A stretch of 64,000 nt of DNA, taken from NCBI RefSeq assembly GCF_900114285.1, contig NZ_FOSN01000001.1, positions 496,001 to 560,000 on the forward strand, read 5' to 3'. Positions 17,735-26,775 of the stretch are shown in pieces. Each line of letters starts with the position of its first letter. Positions within the stretch are counted from its first letter, which is position 1. The position numbers and the translations under genes were made by a program. The DNA is from Methylocapsa palsarum (GTDB lineage: Bacteria > Pseudomonadota > Alphaproteobacteria > Rhizobiales > Beijerinckiaceae). Under the pieces are notes generated by a model. That model was not told where the DNA came from, searched no databases, and was given only the letters and a program-made list of their open reading frames with translations.

Positions 17735-18538
17735 ATGCGCGCTCCTCCGCAAGCGCCCCGCTCGATCCTCATTACTGGCGCCTCCAGCGGAATCGGCCGT
17801 GCGCTCGCCCTCGCCTATGCGCGTCCCGGCGTCGCGCTGGCTCTCATCGGCCGGGACGAAGAGCGGCTGGAGGCAGTCGCCGCCACGGCGAGAGGAAACG
17901 GCGCCGAAGCCGAAATAGGCCTGGTGAACGTGCGCGATCAGGACGCCATGGCGCGATGGATCGCCGCCCGAGACGCCAGCCAGCCGATTGACCTTTGCAT
18001 CGCCAACGCCGGGATCACCACCGGGCTTGGGCCGGGCGACATCGCCGAATCGCCGCAAGCCGTGCGGGCAATTCTCGCGACCAATCTGATCGGGGTTCTG
18101 AATACGGTCGAACCCCTGATCGGTCGGATGTGCGGGCGGGGGCGCGGCCAGCTCGCCTTCATCGGCTCGATCGCCGGCCTTCGGGGGCTGCCCTATGCGC
18201 CGGCCTATAGCGCGACGAAGGCCGCCGTTCACGCCTATTCCGAATCGTTGCGCGGGCGCCTCGAACCCTGCGGCGTCACCGTCAGTCTGATTGTGGCGGG
18301 ATTCGTAAAGACGCCGCTGAACGACAGCATCGAGGCGGTCAAGCCTTTCGAGATCACGGATGTCGAGGCCGCGAGGATCATTCAGGCCGGACTGGACCGG
18401 GGCCGGGCGGTCATCGCGTTCCCCTGGCCGCTTTATTTCGCCGCTCGTCTTTCCCAGCTGCTGCCGTCACGGCTTGTGGATAAGATTATGACCCGTTTCC
18501 AAGTTAAAGTCCCGGAAACGCAAGATCGCGCGAATTGA
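17735..18538 (+). CDS. Short-chain dehydrogenase/reductase, likely 3-ketoacyl-ACP reductase
   Basis: The 267-residue classical SDR has the nucleotide motif TGASSGIGRAL near residue 14, NAG in the middle (CIANAGITTG), catalytic Ser in FIGSIAG and YSATK. The C-terminal extension (PWPLYFAARLSQLLPSRLVDKIM) is hydrophobic and could contact membranes or acyl chains. Its place after ketosynthase and dehydratase genes suggests reduction of the 3-keto intermediate. No enoyl reductase is present in the cluster, so the product may stay unsaturated or hydroxylated, or a housekeeping enzyme may act. Confidence 0.82.
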   Translation: MRAPPQAPRSILITGASSGIGRALALAYARPGVALALIGRDEERLEAVAATARGNGAEAEIGLVNVRDQDAMARWIAARDASQPIDLCIANAGITTGLGPGDIAESPQAVRAILATNLIGVLNTVEPLIGRMCGRGRGQLAFIGSIAGLRGLPYAPAYSATKAAVHAYSESLRGRLEPCGVTVSLIVAGFVKTPLNDSIEAVKPFEITDVEAARIIQAGLDRGRAVIAFPWPLYFAARLSQLLPSRLVDKIMTRFQVKVPETQDRAN

Positions 18539-18945
18539 TGGTGAACGAATCGACTGGGACCGACGGCAACGCGATGTTCGCCGACGGTCATAGATCCGCC
18601 TCCACTCAATATAAAAGATTAAGACTTTTGTAAGACCTTCGGGCGACTACAAGAATTGAGAAAGTTTTCTCAATTCCGGTAACAAACCGTTGCAATTCGT
18701 TTGTTGTCTCTCCCCAGTTTTTCGTCAACTTTGAAACTAGAGCAAGTCGGTCCGCCGCGGATCGTTCGCGCCGCCGCCCATGCCAAGCGTCTGACGCTAG
18801 GTCGTGCGGTGATCGCCTGAACGGGAAGCCAACGCCGCGTTGCTGGAGCAGTCCTCAGAGAGCCGGCAAGCGGCCCTCCGGGAGTCTGCGACAGCGCCGG
18901 GGGGGTGCGGAACGAGGGCGGTAATTTTACGGCGGGGACGGACAA
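18539..18945. other. Intergenic region with two hairpins before the glycosyltransferase gene
   Basis: This AT-richer 407-bp stretch contains a small AAAAG/CTTTT stem (18613-18629) and a 10-bp perfect stem GAATTGAGAA/TTCTCAATTC with loop AGTT (18653-18676). No gene is evident. It may hold the end of the acyl cluster transcript and the promoter for the glycosyltransferase. Confidence 0.5.
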
Positions 18946-20262
18946 TTGGGCTTCGATCTTCTCAAACTGATTTTCGAGTCCAGCCTGCTGGTTTCGATCT
19001 TTGGCCTCCTCTTTGTCGGCGGCGGATTTCTGATCCTCATCGGAATCAATGTCTGGGAGCGGTTCAGCGGCGAGAAATGGGGGCGGCCATTGCGCTCGCT
19101 GGTCATCGCGGACGCGAAACTGCCCGACGTCCTCGTTCAAATTCCTGTGTTTAACGAACCTTATATGGTGGCCGACTGCCTGCGGTCCGCTTCCGCGCTG
19201 GATTGGCCGAAAGACCGGCTTCACATCCAGCTGCTCGATGACAGCACGGATGAAACCACCTCGATCGCCTCGATCGTCGTCGCCGAACTGCAGGCGCAGG
19301 GCTTCGATATCCTTCATTTGCGCCGGGACGATCGCGGCGGATACAAAGCCGGCGCCCTGGCCGCCGGTCTGACGCATTCGGACGCGCCCTATGTCGCCAT
19401 TCTGGACGTCGATTTCCGTCCTCCGGCGAACTGGCTGCGCGCCGTGGTGCCCTGCCTGATCGCCGATCCGCGGGCGAGCTTCATCCAGTCGCGGTGCGAG
19501 TTCTCCAATTACCGCACGAACTGGCTGACACGGGCCCAGGGCCTTATGCTCGACGCTCATTTCGCAATGGAGCAGGCGACGCGCTACCGCGCGGGATGGC
19601 TGTTTCAGTTCAACGGAACCGGCGGCGTTTGGCGCCGCGCGGCGATCTCCGCCGCCGGCGGCTGGTCGTCGGATTCGCTCTGCGAGGATCTCGACATCAC
19701 CGTGCGCGCCGAGATCGCCGGCTGGCACGGCCTTTTCTCGATGAATCCTCCCGTGCCTGGCCTCGTTCCCGATCAGGTTAATCACTGGCGCGTCCAGCAA
19801 AGGCGCTGGTCGACCGGATTCGTTCAGGTCGCCCGCAAGCTTTTGGGAGCGATCTGGCTGGCGGACTGGACGATCGAGCGCAAACTGTCGGCGAGCTTTC
19901 TCATCCTTATTCAGGCCTTCTTTCCCTGCGCCGCGGTGGCGATCGTCTCGTTGCTGGCCTGCGTCCTTCTCGAGAGCGGCGATCCGGCGGCTTATATGCC
20001 GGTGATCAACGCCATCGGCGTTCTGATCGCGATCGTCGCCATCGGAATGACTCTGGCGCCTTATCGGACGTTGCGCCGCGGTTCGTTGCTGAGTTTCCTT
20101 GCGACCATCGCCTCGCTGACGCCTCTGATGATCTATCTGAGCGTTTCCAATGCGCCGTCAATTTTGAAATCGTTGTTTGGCGCCACGGAAACGTGGAAGC
20201 GCACCCCCAAAGCCCCTCCGCTTCCCGCGATCGGGCCGTCGAATCAGGTCGACGGCTTCTAG
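18946..20262 (+). CDS. Processive family-2 glycosyltransferase, membrane-bound
   Basis: The 438-residue protein has one N-terminal helix (about 12-34) and a cytosolic GT-A domain with DDST (Asp98-99), DVDF (Asp154/156), CEDLD (Glu247/Asp248) and QQRRW (285-289). Several C-terminal helices follow (about 315-400). These D, DxD, ED and QxxRW motifs are those of cellulose synthase/CslA-like processive enzymes. The start seems to be TTG at 18946 after GGCGGGGACGG. Position after the acyl cluster suggests glycosylation of a lipid product, though a separate polysaccharide role is possible. The TAG stop is the first three bases of a palindromic element. Confidence 0.85.
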   Translation: MGFDLLKLIFESSLLVSIFGLLFVGGGFLILIGINVWERFSGEKWGRPLRSLVIADAKLPDVLVQIPVFNEPYMVADCLRSASALDWPKDRLHIQLLDDSTDETTSIASIVVAELQAQGFDILHLRRDDRGGYKAGALAAGLTHSDAPYVAILDVDFRPPANWLRAVVPCLIADPRASFIQSRCEFSNYRTNWLTRAQGLMLDAHFAMEQATRYRAGWLFQFNGTGGVWRRAAISAAGGWSSDSLCEDLDITVRAEIAGWHGLFSMNPPVPGLVPDQVNHWRVQQRRWSTGFVQVARKLLGAIWLADWTIERKLSASFLILIQAFFPCAAVAIVSLLACVLLESGDPAAYMPVINAIGVLIAIVAIGMTLAPYRTLRRGSLLSFLATIASLTPLMIYLSVSNAPSILKSLFGATETWKRTPKAPPLPAIGPSNQVDGF

Positions 20263-20350
20263 AGCGCTTTCCGATCGCATGAAGTCATGCGATCGATCAG
20301 ACATCGCTCCAAAGTCAAAGGCTTGAGCGTATTCTTGGAATATGCTCTAG
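20260..20350 (+). repeat. Dispersed palindromic element, copy 4
   Basis: The copy is nearly complete in the forward orientation. TAGAGCGCTTTCCGATCG opens it, hairpin 1 is intact, and a shortened second module ends GGAATATGCTCTAG. Its TAG is the glycosyltransferase stop codon. The rest of the gap to 20597 shows no gene. Confidence 0.88.
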
Positions 20351-20597
20351 CCCGGGCGATCAGGGAGGCGCTGACGTCTCCGACATCTTCCGATATGAGG
20401 CCGGGCACGAGCGCTTCGACGCTTCATCTCCCGATCCCCGGATTTCCGGCGAGACCAAATCGACCCCAGGCGATTTTCCAAGCCTCATGTCGGCTTCGGG
20501 AGGCGCGGCGCGTCAGGATCAGGCCCCGTCTTGGAGGTCCGCCCGTATCCGGTGTAAGCTCAAGCTTGATACGCGGAACGATTGGGAGTGATCCTTG

Positions 20598-21209
20598 ATG
20601 CATCGGCGCGGACTCGCCCGGCGAATAGCGTTTTGTCTTCTCGCGGTCGCGGCTCTAGGCGGCTGCGGGGGAAAGCTCGACGTTCCCGACGCGGGCGCAG
20701 CAAAACCGAGTAATCCGCTTGCGCTCGACGCCTCCGGAAAGGCTCCCGCGGCGGACGCCCCGCACGTCTATTGTCCGGAAATCGTCGTCCTCGAGGGCGC
20801 CGCCGCCAGCCAGTTCCATTCCGGCAATCCGCCCTCCAACTCCAATTTGCGGCATCAATTCTCTCTGGGCGAGGTCGCGCGCGAATGCGCGCTGCAGGGC
20901 GATCAGTTGACGATCAAGGTGGGGTTGAGCGGCAACGTACTGCTTGGGCCGGCCGGGAGCCCCGGCAGTTTCAGCGTGCCGCTTCGGGTCGCGGTCATTC
21001 GACAAAGCGACGAAAAACCCGTCGTCTCGAAGCTCTACCGCGCTCCGGCGACGATCGGCGCGGGACAGACGCAGGCGAGTTTCACAATGGTCTCGGACAC
21101 ATTGTCAGTCCCGTTCATTCATGACCATGCGGAAGACGACTACAGCATCAAGGTCGGCATCGACGAAGGTTCGGGCGCCGAAAAATCCGCTGGGAAGAGC
21201 GGCAAATGA
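20598..21209 (+). CDS. Hypothetical lipoprotein
   Basis: The 203-residue product has a lipoprotein signal with lipobox ALGGC (Cys23). A short Pro/Ala linker leads to a domain (about 50-185) containing VYCPEIVVLEGAAASQF and LRHQFSLGEVARECAL, with two cysteines that could pair. The pattern is common in Rhizobiales envelope lipoproteins of unknown role. GGGAG precedes the ATG. The C-terminus is Lys/Gly-rich. Confidence 0.75.
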   Translation: MHRRGLARRIAFCLLAVAALGGCGGKLDVPDAGAAKPSNPLALDASGKAPAADAPHVYCPEIVVLEGAAASQFHSGNPPSNSNLRHQFSLGEVARECALQGDQLTIKVGLSGNVLLGPAGSPGSFSVPLRVAVIRQSDEKPVVSKLYRAPATIGAGQTQASFTMVSDTLSVPFIHDHAEDDYSIKVGIDEGSGAEKSAGKSGK

Positions 21210-21328
21210 CGATATTTTGGGCTTGAACTTAGCTTATCTGGCCGCGATCGCCGCTTTCCTTCCGGGCGTCCGCGCCATTGACTTGAGCGCTTTGCGGGTT
21301 ATCTATTGCATTGTCAGATCAAGATCCC

Positions 21329-21523
21329 CAGCGGAAGAGACCGATTCGCGATCATTCGCGGCTCGGCGCCGAAGGCGCAACCGCCCCGGAAACGCTCAGG
21401 CCCATGGACCGCATGGGGGATGACACTCTGGAAAGCGGCTTTCGTCTTCGCGAAAGCCCACCGACGGAGGTAACTTCGCCCTCAAGGGTGGAGGAACTCT
21501 CTCAGGTTCCAAGACAGAGGGGG
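21329..21523 (+). ncRNA. Tandem glycine riboswitch upstream of gcvT
   Basis: Two aptamer-like units lie head to tail. The first begins GCGGAAGAGACCG and carries GAAACGCTCAGGCCC, then GGGGGATGACACTCTGGA. The second begins TCGCGAAAGCCCACCGACGG and carries GGAACTCTCTCAGGTTCC followed by AAGACAGAGGGGG. CUCUCAGG and GGACAGAGGGG-type blocks are the signature of the gcvT RNA element. Its position before gcvT fits glycine-dependent activation of the cleavage operon. Boundaries are approximate. Confidence 0.92.
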
Positions 21524-21607
21524 TGAAGCGCGGCGCGCCCGGGACTTGGCCGGATGCGCCAGACCTTTGCCGAGGCGCCCGAAGGCGCCCAAGTCTGACG
21601 AGGCCCA

Positions 21608-22774
21608 ATGTCCGACGCTCACGCCGCCGAGGCTCCCGATCTGGCGCGGACTCCGCTGGATTTTGTGCATCGCGCCCGTGGCGCGCGCATGGTTCCCTTC
21701 GCCGGATATGCGATGCCGGTGCAATATCCCCTCGGCATCATCGGCGAGCATCTCCACACCCGCGCCAGCGCTGGGCTGTTCGACGTCTCGCATATGGGGC
21801 AGGCGCTCCTCGAAGGTCCCGCCGCCTCTGCGCGCCTTGAAACGCTGGTTCCGGGCGACATCGAGGGACTGGCGCCCGGCCGGATGCGCTACACCCAGTT
21901 TCTCGATCAAGACGGCCATATCCTCGATGATTTGATCGTCACGCGCCTTCCTGACGAGGGAGGCCGCGAGCGCCTCGCTCTGGTCGTCAACGCCTCGGTC
22001 AAGGCCGCCGACTTCGCTCATCTTGCGGAATTGCTGCCTGACCTGACGCTGACCGTCTTGACCGGGCGGGCGCTGCTTGCATTGCAGGGGCCGAAGGCGG
22101 CCGCCGTCCTCGGACGGCGGCTGCGCGGATCGAAAGCGGGCGGCGCCACGGACGAGGCCCTTGCGCAGATGCCGTTCATGTCCGCGCGCGACTTTGATCT
22201 CGACGGTTTGCGCCTCGGCGTTTCGCGCTCGGGGTATACCGGGGAGGACGGGTTCGAGATTTCGCTTGCGGAGGAGGCGGCGGCCTCGTTCGCGCAGGCG
22301 CTTCTCGAGGATCTGGATGTCTTGCCGGCCGGCCTTGGCGCCCGCGATTCGCTCCGGCTGGAAGCCGGCCTCTGCCTCTATGGCCACGACATTGACGCGA
22401 CGACCGATCCGGTCGAAGCCGGCCTGCTCTGGTCGATCTCGAAGCGCCGCCGCCAGGATGGCGGATTTCCCGGCGCCGATATGATCGCGCGCGCCGTCGC
22501 CGAGGGCCCCTCGCGCCGTCGCGTCGGCCTTCTGATCGAGGGCAAGGCTCCCGCGCGCGAAGGCGCGGAGATCATGCATGGCGGCAAGAGCGTCGGGCGC
22601 CTCACCTCGGGAGGCTTCAGCCCCAGTCTTGGGCGCCCGATCGCGATGGGGTATGTCGAGGCCGCTCACGCCGCGACCGGCGAGAGCGTTGAGGTCATGA
22701 TCCGCGGCAGGCCGGTCGGGGCCAAAGTGACGCCCATGCCGTTTGTGCCGCACAGATATTACGGGGGAGTGTGA
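21608..22774 (+). CDS. gcvT: Glycine cleavage system aminomethyltransferase (T protein)
   Basis: The 388-residue protein has the GcvT N-terminal folate-binding domain ([33 protein letters not shown]) and the internal [12 protein letters not shown] motif. The C-terminal barrel contains PIAMGYVE. It releases ammonia and methylene-THF from the aminomethyl-lipoyl H protein. It is the first gene after the glycine riboswitch and overlaps gcvH by 1 bp (TGATG). Confidence 0.95.
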   Translation: MSDAHAAEAPDLARTPLDFVHRARGARMVPFAGYAMPVQYPLGIIGEHLHTRASAGLFDVSHMGQALLEGPAASARLETLVPGDIEGLAPGRMRYTQFLDQDGHILDDLIVTRLPDEGGRERLALVVNASVKAADFAHLAELLPDLTLTVLTGRALLALQGPKAAAVLGRRLRGSKAGGATDEALAQMPFMSARDFDLDGLRLGVSRSGYTGEDGFEISLAEEAAASFAQALLEDLDVLPAGLGARDSLRLEAGLCLYGHDIDATTDPVEAGLLWSISKRRRQDGGFPGADMIARAVAEGPSRRRVGLLIEGKAPAREGAEIMHGGKSVGRLTSGGFSPSLGRPIAMGYVEAAHAATGESVEVMIRGRPVGAKVTPMPFVPHRYYGGV

Positions 22775-23151
22775 TGCCGAAAATTCTCTATTCGAAAGAC
22801 CACGAATATATCCGCGTCGACGGCGACACCGGAATTGTCGGGATCACCGATTACGCTCAATCGCAATTGGGCGACGTCGTCTTTGTCGAACTTCCCTTGA
22901 TCGGCAAGAACGTCGACAAGGGCGCCGAAGCCGCCGTCGTCGAAAGCGTCAAGGCCGCGAGCGGCGTCAACGCGCCGGTTTCTGGCGAGGTGATCGAAAT
23001 CAATCGCGCGCTCGAGGAAACTCCCGCCGTGGTCAACGAAGACCCTGCCGGCAAGGGCTGGTTCATGAAGCTCAAACTGAGCAACCCGTCCGAACTCGAC
23101 GCCTTGATGGATGAAGCCGCCTACGGGGCCTACGTGCAGACCTTGGGCTGA
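22774..23151 (+). CDS. gcvH: Glycine cleavage system H protein
   Basis: This 125-residue lipoyl carrier has Lys60 in the lipoylation motif ESVKAAS, preceded by [19 protein letters not shown]. It shuttles the aminomethyl group between P and T proteins. The ATG at 22774 overlaps the gcvT stop and has GGGGGAG upstream. The C-terminus (YGAYVQTLG) is slightly divergent but complete. Confidence 0.96.
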   Translation: MPKILYSKDHEYIRVDGDTGIVGITDYAQSQLGDVVFVELPLIGKNVDKGAEAAVVESVKAASGVNAPVSGEVIEINRALEETPAVVNEDPAGKGWFMKLKLSNPSELDALMDEAAYGAYVQTLG

Positions 23152-23181
23152 GCGCTTCGTCAGGTAGGCGAAGGCGGGCCA

Positions 23182-23211
23182 ATGAACGATCACATCATGA
23201 ACGGTCACATG
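23182..23211. repeat. 15-bp tandem duplication between gcvH and gcvPA
   Basis: ATGAACGATCACATC is followed directly by ATGAACGGTCACATG. The pair lies in the 68-bp spacer just upstream of the gcvPA start. Its function is unknown. Confidence 0.5.
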
Positions 23212-23219
23212 GAGCGGCG

Positions 23220-24560
23220 ATGCGCTATCTTCCCCTGACTTCAGAGGATCGCTCGGACATGCTGGCGCGCATCGGCGCGTCTGGCGTCGACGCGTTCTTC
23301 TCCGACATCCCGGCCGAAAAACGCCTTGCGCAGACGCTCGATCTGCCGCTGCGCAAGAGCGAAATGGAAGTCTCGCGCCTGTTGTCCGGCCTCGGTGCCA
23401 AAAATACGGCGGCGGGTTCGGTTCCCTTTTTCGTCGGGGCAGGCGCCTACAAGCACCATATCCCCGCGAGCGTCGATCATCTGATCCAGCGCTCCGAATT
23501 CCTGACGAGCTATACGCCCTATCAGCCTGAAATCGCCCAGGGCACGCTCCAATATATTTTCGAGTTCCAGACCCAGGTCGCGGCGCTGACCGGGATGGAT
23601 GTCGCCAACGCCTCGATGTACGACGGCTCGACCGCGACCGTCGAGGCGGTCCTGATGGCGCACCGCATCACCGGCAAGCGCAAGGCCGTGCTCTCGGGCG
23701 GCCTGCACCCGCACTATGCCGAAACGGTGCGGACCTTTTCGCATATGACCGGCGACGCCTCCACCGCGCTGCCGCCGGATGTTTTCGCCACGGAAAACAT
23801 GGGCGCCATGATCGACGCGGACACGTCCTGCGTCGTGGTTCAGACGCCGGACGTCTTCGGAAATCTGCGCGATCTCTCGCCTCTCGCCGAGATCTGCAAG
23901 GCGAAGGGCGCGCTGCTGATCGCGGTGTTCACGGAGGCCGTCTCGCTGGGGCTCGTCACGCCGCCGGGCGCGATGGGCGCCGACATCGTCGCCGGCGAAG
24001 GCCAGTCGATCGGCAATTCGCTGAACTTCGGCGGCCCCTATGTCGGGCTGTTCGCGGCCAAGGCCAGATATCTGCGCCAGATTCCGGGGCGTCTTTGCGG
24101 CGAGACATTGGACGCGGAAGGGCGGCGCGGCTTCGTCCTCACGCTCTCGACGCGCGAACAGCACATCAAGCGCGACAAGGCGACCTCCAACATCTGCACC
24201 AATTCCGGCCTCTGCTGCCTCGCCTTCACGATTCACATGACGCTCCTCGGCGAGGCCGGGCTGCGCCGCCTCGCCCGGATCAACCATGCCAACGCCGTCG
24301 ATCTTGCGGACAGGCTCGGCGCCGTAAGCGGCGTCGAAGTGCTCAACAAGACGTTTTTCAACGAGTTCACGATTCGGGTTCCTTGCGATGGCGCGGAACT
24401 CATCGAGCGTCTGGCGGAAAAAGGCGTGCTCGGCGGCGTTCCGGTCTCGCGGCTGCTGCCGGGCCGGGGGCTGGACGATCTGATCCTCGTCGCCTCGAGC
24501 GAGGTCAATACGCCAGACGACCGCGCGGCCTACGCGCAGGCTTTAAGGGGAGCGCTCTGA
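23220..24560 (+). CDS. gcvPA: Glycine dehydrogenase (decarboxylating) subunit 1
   Basis: The 446-residue subunit is the N-terminal half of the split P protein: [51 protein letters not shown] and [15 protein letters not shown]. With subunit 2 it decarboxylates glycine using PLP. The stop overlaps the gcvPB start (ATGA), indicating coupled translation. Confidence 0.95.
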   Translation: MRYLPLTSEDRSDMLARIGASGVDAFFSDIPAEKRLAQTLDLPLRKSEMEVSRLLSGLGAKNTAAGSVPFFVGAGAYKHHIPASVDHLIQRSEFLTSYTPYQPEIAQGTLQYIFEFQTQVAALTGMDVANASMYDGSTATVEAVLMAHRITGKRKAVLSGGLHPHYAETVRTFSHMTGDASTALPPDVFATENMGAMIDADTSCVVVQTPDVFGNLRDLSPLAEICKAKGALLIAVFTEAVSLGLVTPPGAMGADIVAGEGQSIGNSLNFGGPYVGLFAAKARYLRQIPGRLCGETLDAEGRRGFVLTLSTREQHIKRDKATSNICTNSGLCCLAFTIHMTLLGEAGLRRLARINHANAVDLADRLGAVSGVEVLNKTFFNEFTIRVPCDGAELIERLAEKGVLGGVPVSRLLPGRGLDDLILVASSEVNTPDDRAAYAQALRGAL

Positions 24561-26116
24561 TGCTCAATCGACAGATTCGCGCCACAACAGCGGGAGATTC
24601 AGCCAGGCTGGAGGTCGAAACCTTCACCTCCAATCGCGGCCTCGCGCTCGAGGAAGGGCTGATCTTCGAGATCGGACGCGCCGAAGTGACCGGCGTCGAT
24701 CTCGACGAACCGGCGCCGTTCGAGCCGCGCCTCGGCGGCCTCGAACGCAAGGATCCGATCGGCCTGCCGGGATTGAGCGAGCCTGAGACGCTTCGCCATT
24801 ATGTCCGTCTGTCGCAGAAAAACTATTCGATCGATTCCGGGCTCTACCCGCTCGGCTCCTGCACGATGAAACACAATCCGCGCCTCAACGAGGCCGTGGC
24901 TCGGCTGCCGGGATTCGCCGATATCCATCCGCTTCAGCCGCAATCCACGGTTCCGGGCGCGCTCGAACTGATCGAGGACCTCGCTCATTGGCTCATGACC
25001 CTCACAGGCATGGATGCGGTGGCGATGACCCCGAAGGCGGGCGCTCATGGCGAAGTCTGCGGCATGATGGCGATCAAGGCCGCGATCGAGGCCAAGGGTG
25101 AGGGCGAGACCCGCAGAATCGTGCTGGCGCCCGACAGCGCGCATGGCACCAATCCGGCGACGGCGGCCCGCCTCGGCTTCGAGGTCCGCTCCATCCCGGC
25201 CCGCGCCGACGGTACAGTCGACGCCGCGGAGGTCGAACGCCTGCTTGGCCCGGATGTGGCGGCGATCATGCTGACCAATCCCAACACCTGCGGCCTTTTC
25301 GAAAAAGAGATCGTCGAAATCGCCGCCGCGACCCGGAACGCCGGGGCCTATTTTTATTGCGACGGGGCGAATTTCAACGCGATCATGGGCAAGACCCGGC
25401 CGGGCGACCTCGGCGTCGACGCCATGCATCTCAATCTGCACAAGACGTTCTCGACCCCCCATGGCGGCGGCGGCCCCGGGGCAGGCCCGGTCGTGCTGTC
25501 GGGGCGCCTCGCGCCCTTCGCCCCCGCGCCCTTTCTTCGCAGGGACGAGAACGGCCTCCGGCTGGTCGAACGCCTCGATGAGGCTCCGTATTCGCTTGGA
25601 CGCCTCGCCGCGTTTCATGGCCAGATGGGCATGTTCGTGCGCGCCTACGCCTATATGCTCTCGCATGGCGCGGACGGATTGCGGCAGGCGGCGGAGGACG
25701 CGGTGCTGAGCGCGAATTATATTCGCGCCAGTCTGAACGATCTAATGTCGCAGCCCTTCGGCGACCGGCCCTGCATGCATGAAGTCCTGTTCGACGACGC
25801 CTGGCTGAAGCCGACGGGCCTCACGACGCTGGATTTCGCCAAGGCGATGATCGACGAGGGCTACCACCCGATGACGATCTATTTTCCGCTGGTCGCGCAC
25901 GGGGCCATGCTGATCGAGCCGACCGAATCCGAATCGAAGGCCTCGCTCGATCTCTTCATCGCGACCATGCGCGATCTCGCCATGGCCGCGCGGCGGGGCG
26001 AGACGGAGCGCTTCCTTGGCGCGCCGGTTTACGCGCCGCGCCGCCGCCTTGATGAAACCCGCGCGGCGCGCAATCCGGTGCTGAAATGGACACGCCCGCC
26101 GCCGCAGCCGGTCTGA
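24560..26116 (+). CDS. gcvPB: Glycine dehydrogenase (decarboxylating) subunit 2
   Basis: The 518-residue PLP-binding half of the P protein has NLHKTFSTPHGGGGPGAGP with the Schiff-base Lys295 and SGLYPLGSCTMKHNP near residue 93. I chose the ATG at 24560, which overlaps the gcvPA stop and starts MLNRQIRAT. The frame is open far upstream, but only as a shadow of gcvPA. The convergent atp operon follows, with a palindromic element between them. Confidence 0.95.
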   Translation: MLNRQIRATTAGDSARLEVETFTSNRGLALEEGLIFEIGRAEVTGVDLDEPAPFEPRLGGLERKDPIGLPGLSEPETLRHYVRLSQKNYSIDSGLYPLGSCTMKHNPRLNEAVARLPGFADIHPLQPQSTVPGALELIEDLAHWLMTLTGMDAVAMTPKAGAHGEVCGMMAIKAAIEAKGEGETRRIVLAPDSAHGTNPATAARLGFEVRSIPARADGTVDAAEVERLLGPDVAAIMLTNPNTCGLFEKEIVEIAAATRNAGAYFYCDGANFNAIMGKTRPGDLGVDAMHLNLHKTFSTPHGGGGPGAGPVVLSGRLAPFAPAPFLRRDENGLRLVERLDEAPYSLGRLAAFHGQMGMFVRAYAYMLSHGADGLRQAAEDAVLSANYIRASLNDLMSQPFGDRPCMHEVLFDDAWLKPTGLTTLDFAKAMIDEGYHPMTIYFPLVAHGAMLIEPTESESKASLDLFIATMRDLAMAARRGETERFLGAPVYAPRRRLDETRAARNPVLKWTRPPPQPV

Positions 26117-26168
26117 GCCGGTAAAACCGAAGACGCAGGTGTGTGCAGAAGGTTTGGAAGCGATTGTT

Positions 26169-26284
26169 TAGAGCATATTCCGACCGGATTGAATCAATCT
26201 AATCGACAAGAATATGCTCAAGATTTTGACTCTGGAGCGATTTCTGATCGATCGCATGACTTCATGCGATCGGAAAGCGCTCTA
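26169..26284 (-). repeat. Dispersed palindromic element, copy 5 (full length)
   Basis: The copy is complete in reverse orientation. It runs from TAGAGCATATTCCGACCGG through both hairpin modules to GATCGGAAAGCGCTCTA. On the minus strand its TAG (complement of 26282-26284) is the atpF stop codon. Confidence 0.9.
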
Positions 26285-26764
26285 ATGCAGCAGCTTGCCG
26301 AGATCGGCGATGTTCTTGCCGATCAGTTCCTCGCCGAAAGCGCCCTTGGCTTCGACCTTCAGAACGGTTTCCGCCGCTTTAGTCGCCGCCTCGGCGGCTG
26401 CCGCGCGGACTTCGGCGGTCGCCTGAGCCTCTGCGTTGGCGATTTTTTCTTCCGCCTGCTTTTTGCGGCGCTCGATGAAATCCGAGATGCGGGCGTGGGC
26501 TTCCTTGGCGAGAAGCTCGGCCTCCGCCTTCGCCTGCGTGATCATGGCTGCGGCCTCGGCTTCGGCCTCGATCCGGCGCTTTTCGAACGAGGCCAGAACG
26601 GCCTCGGCCTCGGCGCGCAGTTTTGACGCCTCGTCGAGTTCAGCCTTGATCCGGTCGCCCCTCTTGTCGAGGGCGGCGTTGAGCTTCTTGTGGACGCCGA
26701 GATAGCCAAGGAGCGCGACGAAAATCGCAAAGCCGAGAGCGACAAAGAACTCTTCGTTGAACAT
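26282..26764 (-). CDS. atpF: ATP synthase Fo subunit b
   Basis: The 160-residue peripheral-stalk subunit has one N-terminal helix (about 5-22, FFVALGFAIFVALLGYLG). A long Ala/Glu/Lys-rich coiled coil follows (about 30-150). It pairs with b' to hold F1 against the a subunit. The TAG stop is part of a palindromic element, and the C-terminal ADLGKLLH looks complete. It is the last gene of the atpI-B-E-F'-F operon. Confidence 0.93.
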   Translation of the reverse strand: MFNEEFFVALGFAIFVALLGYLGVHKKLNAALDKRGDRIKAELDEASKLRAEAEAVLASFEKRRIEAEAEAAAMITQAKAEAELLAKEAHARISDFIERRKKQAEEKIANAEAQATAEVRAAAAEAATKAAETVLKVEAKGAFGEELIGKNIADLGKLLH

Positions 26765-26775
26765 GGTCCGGCTCC

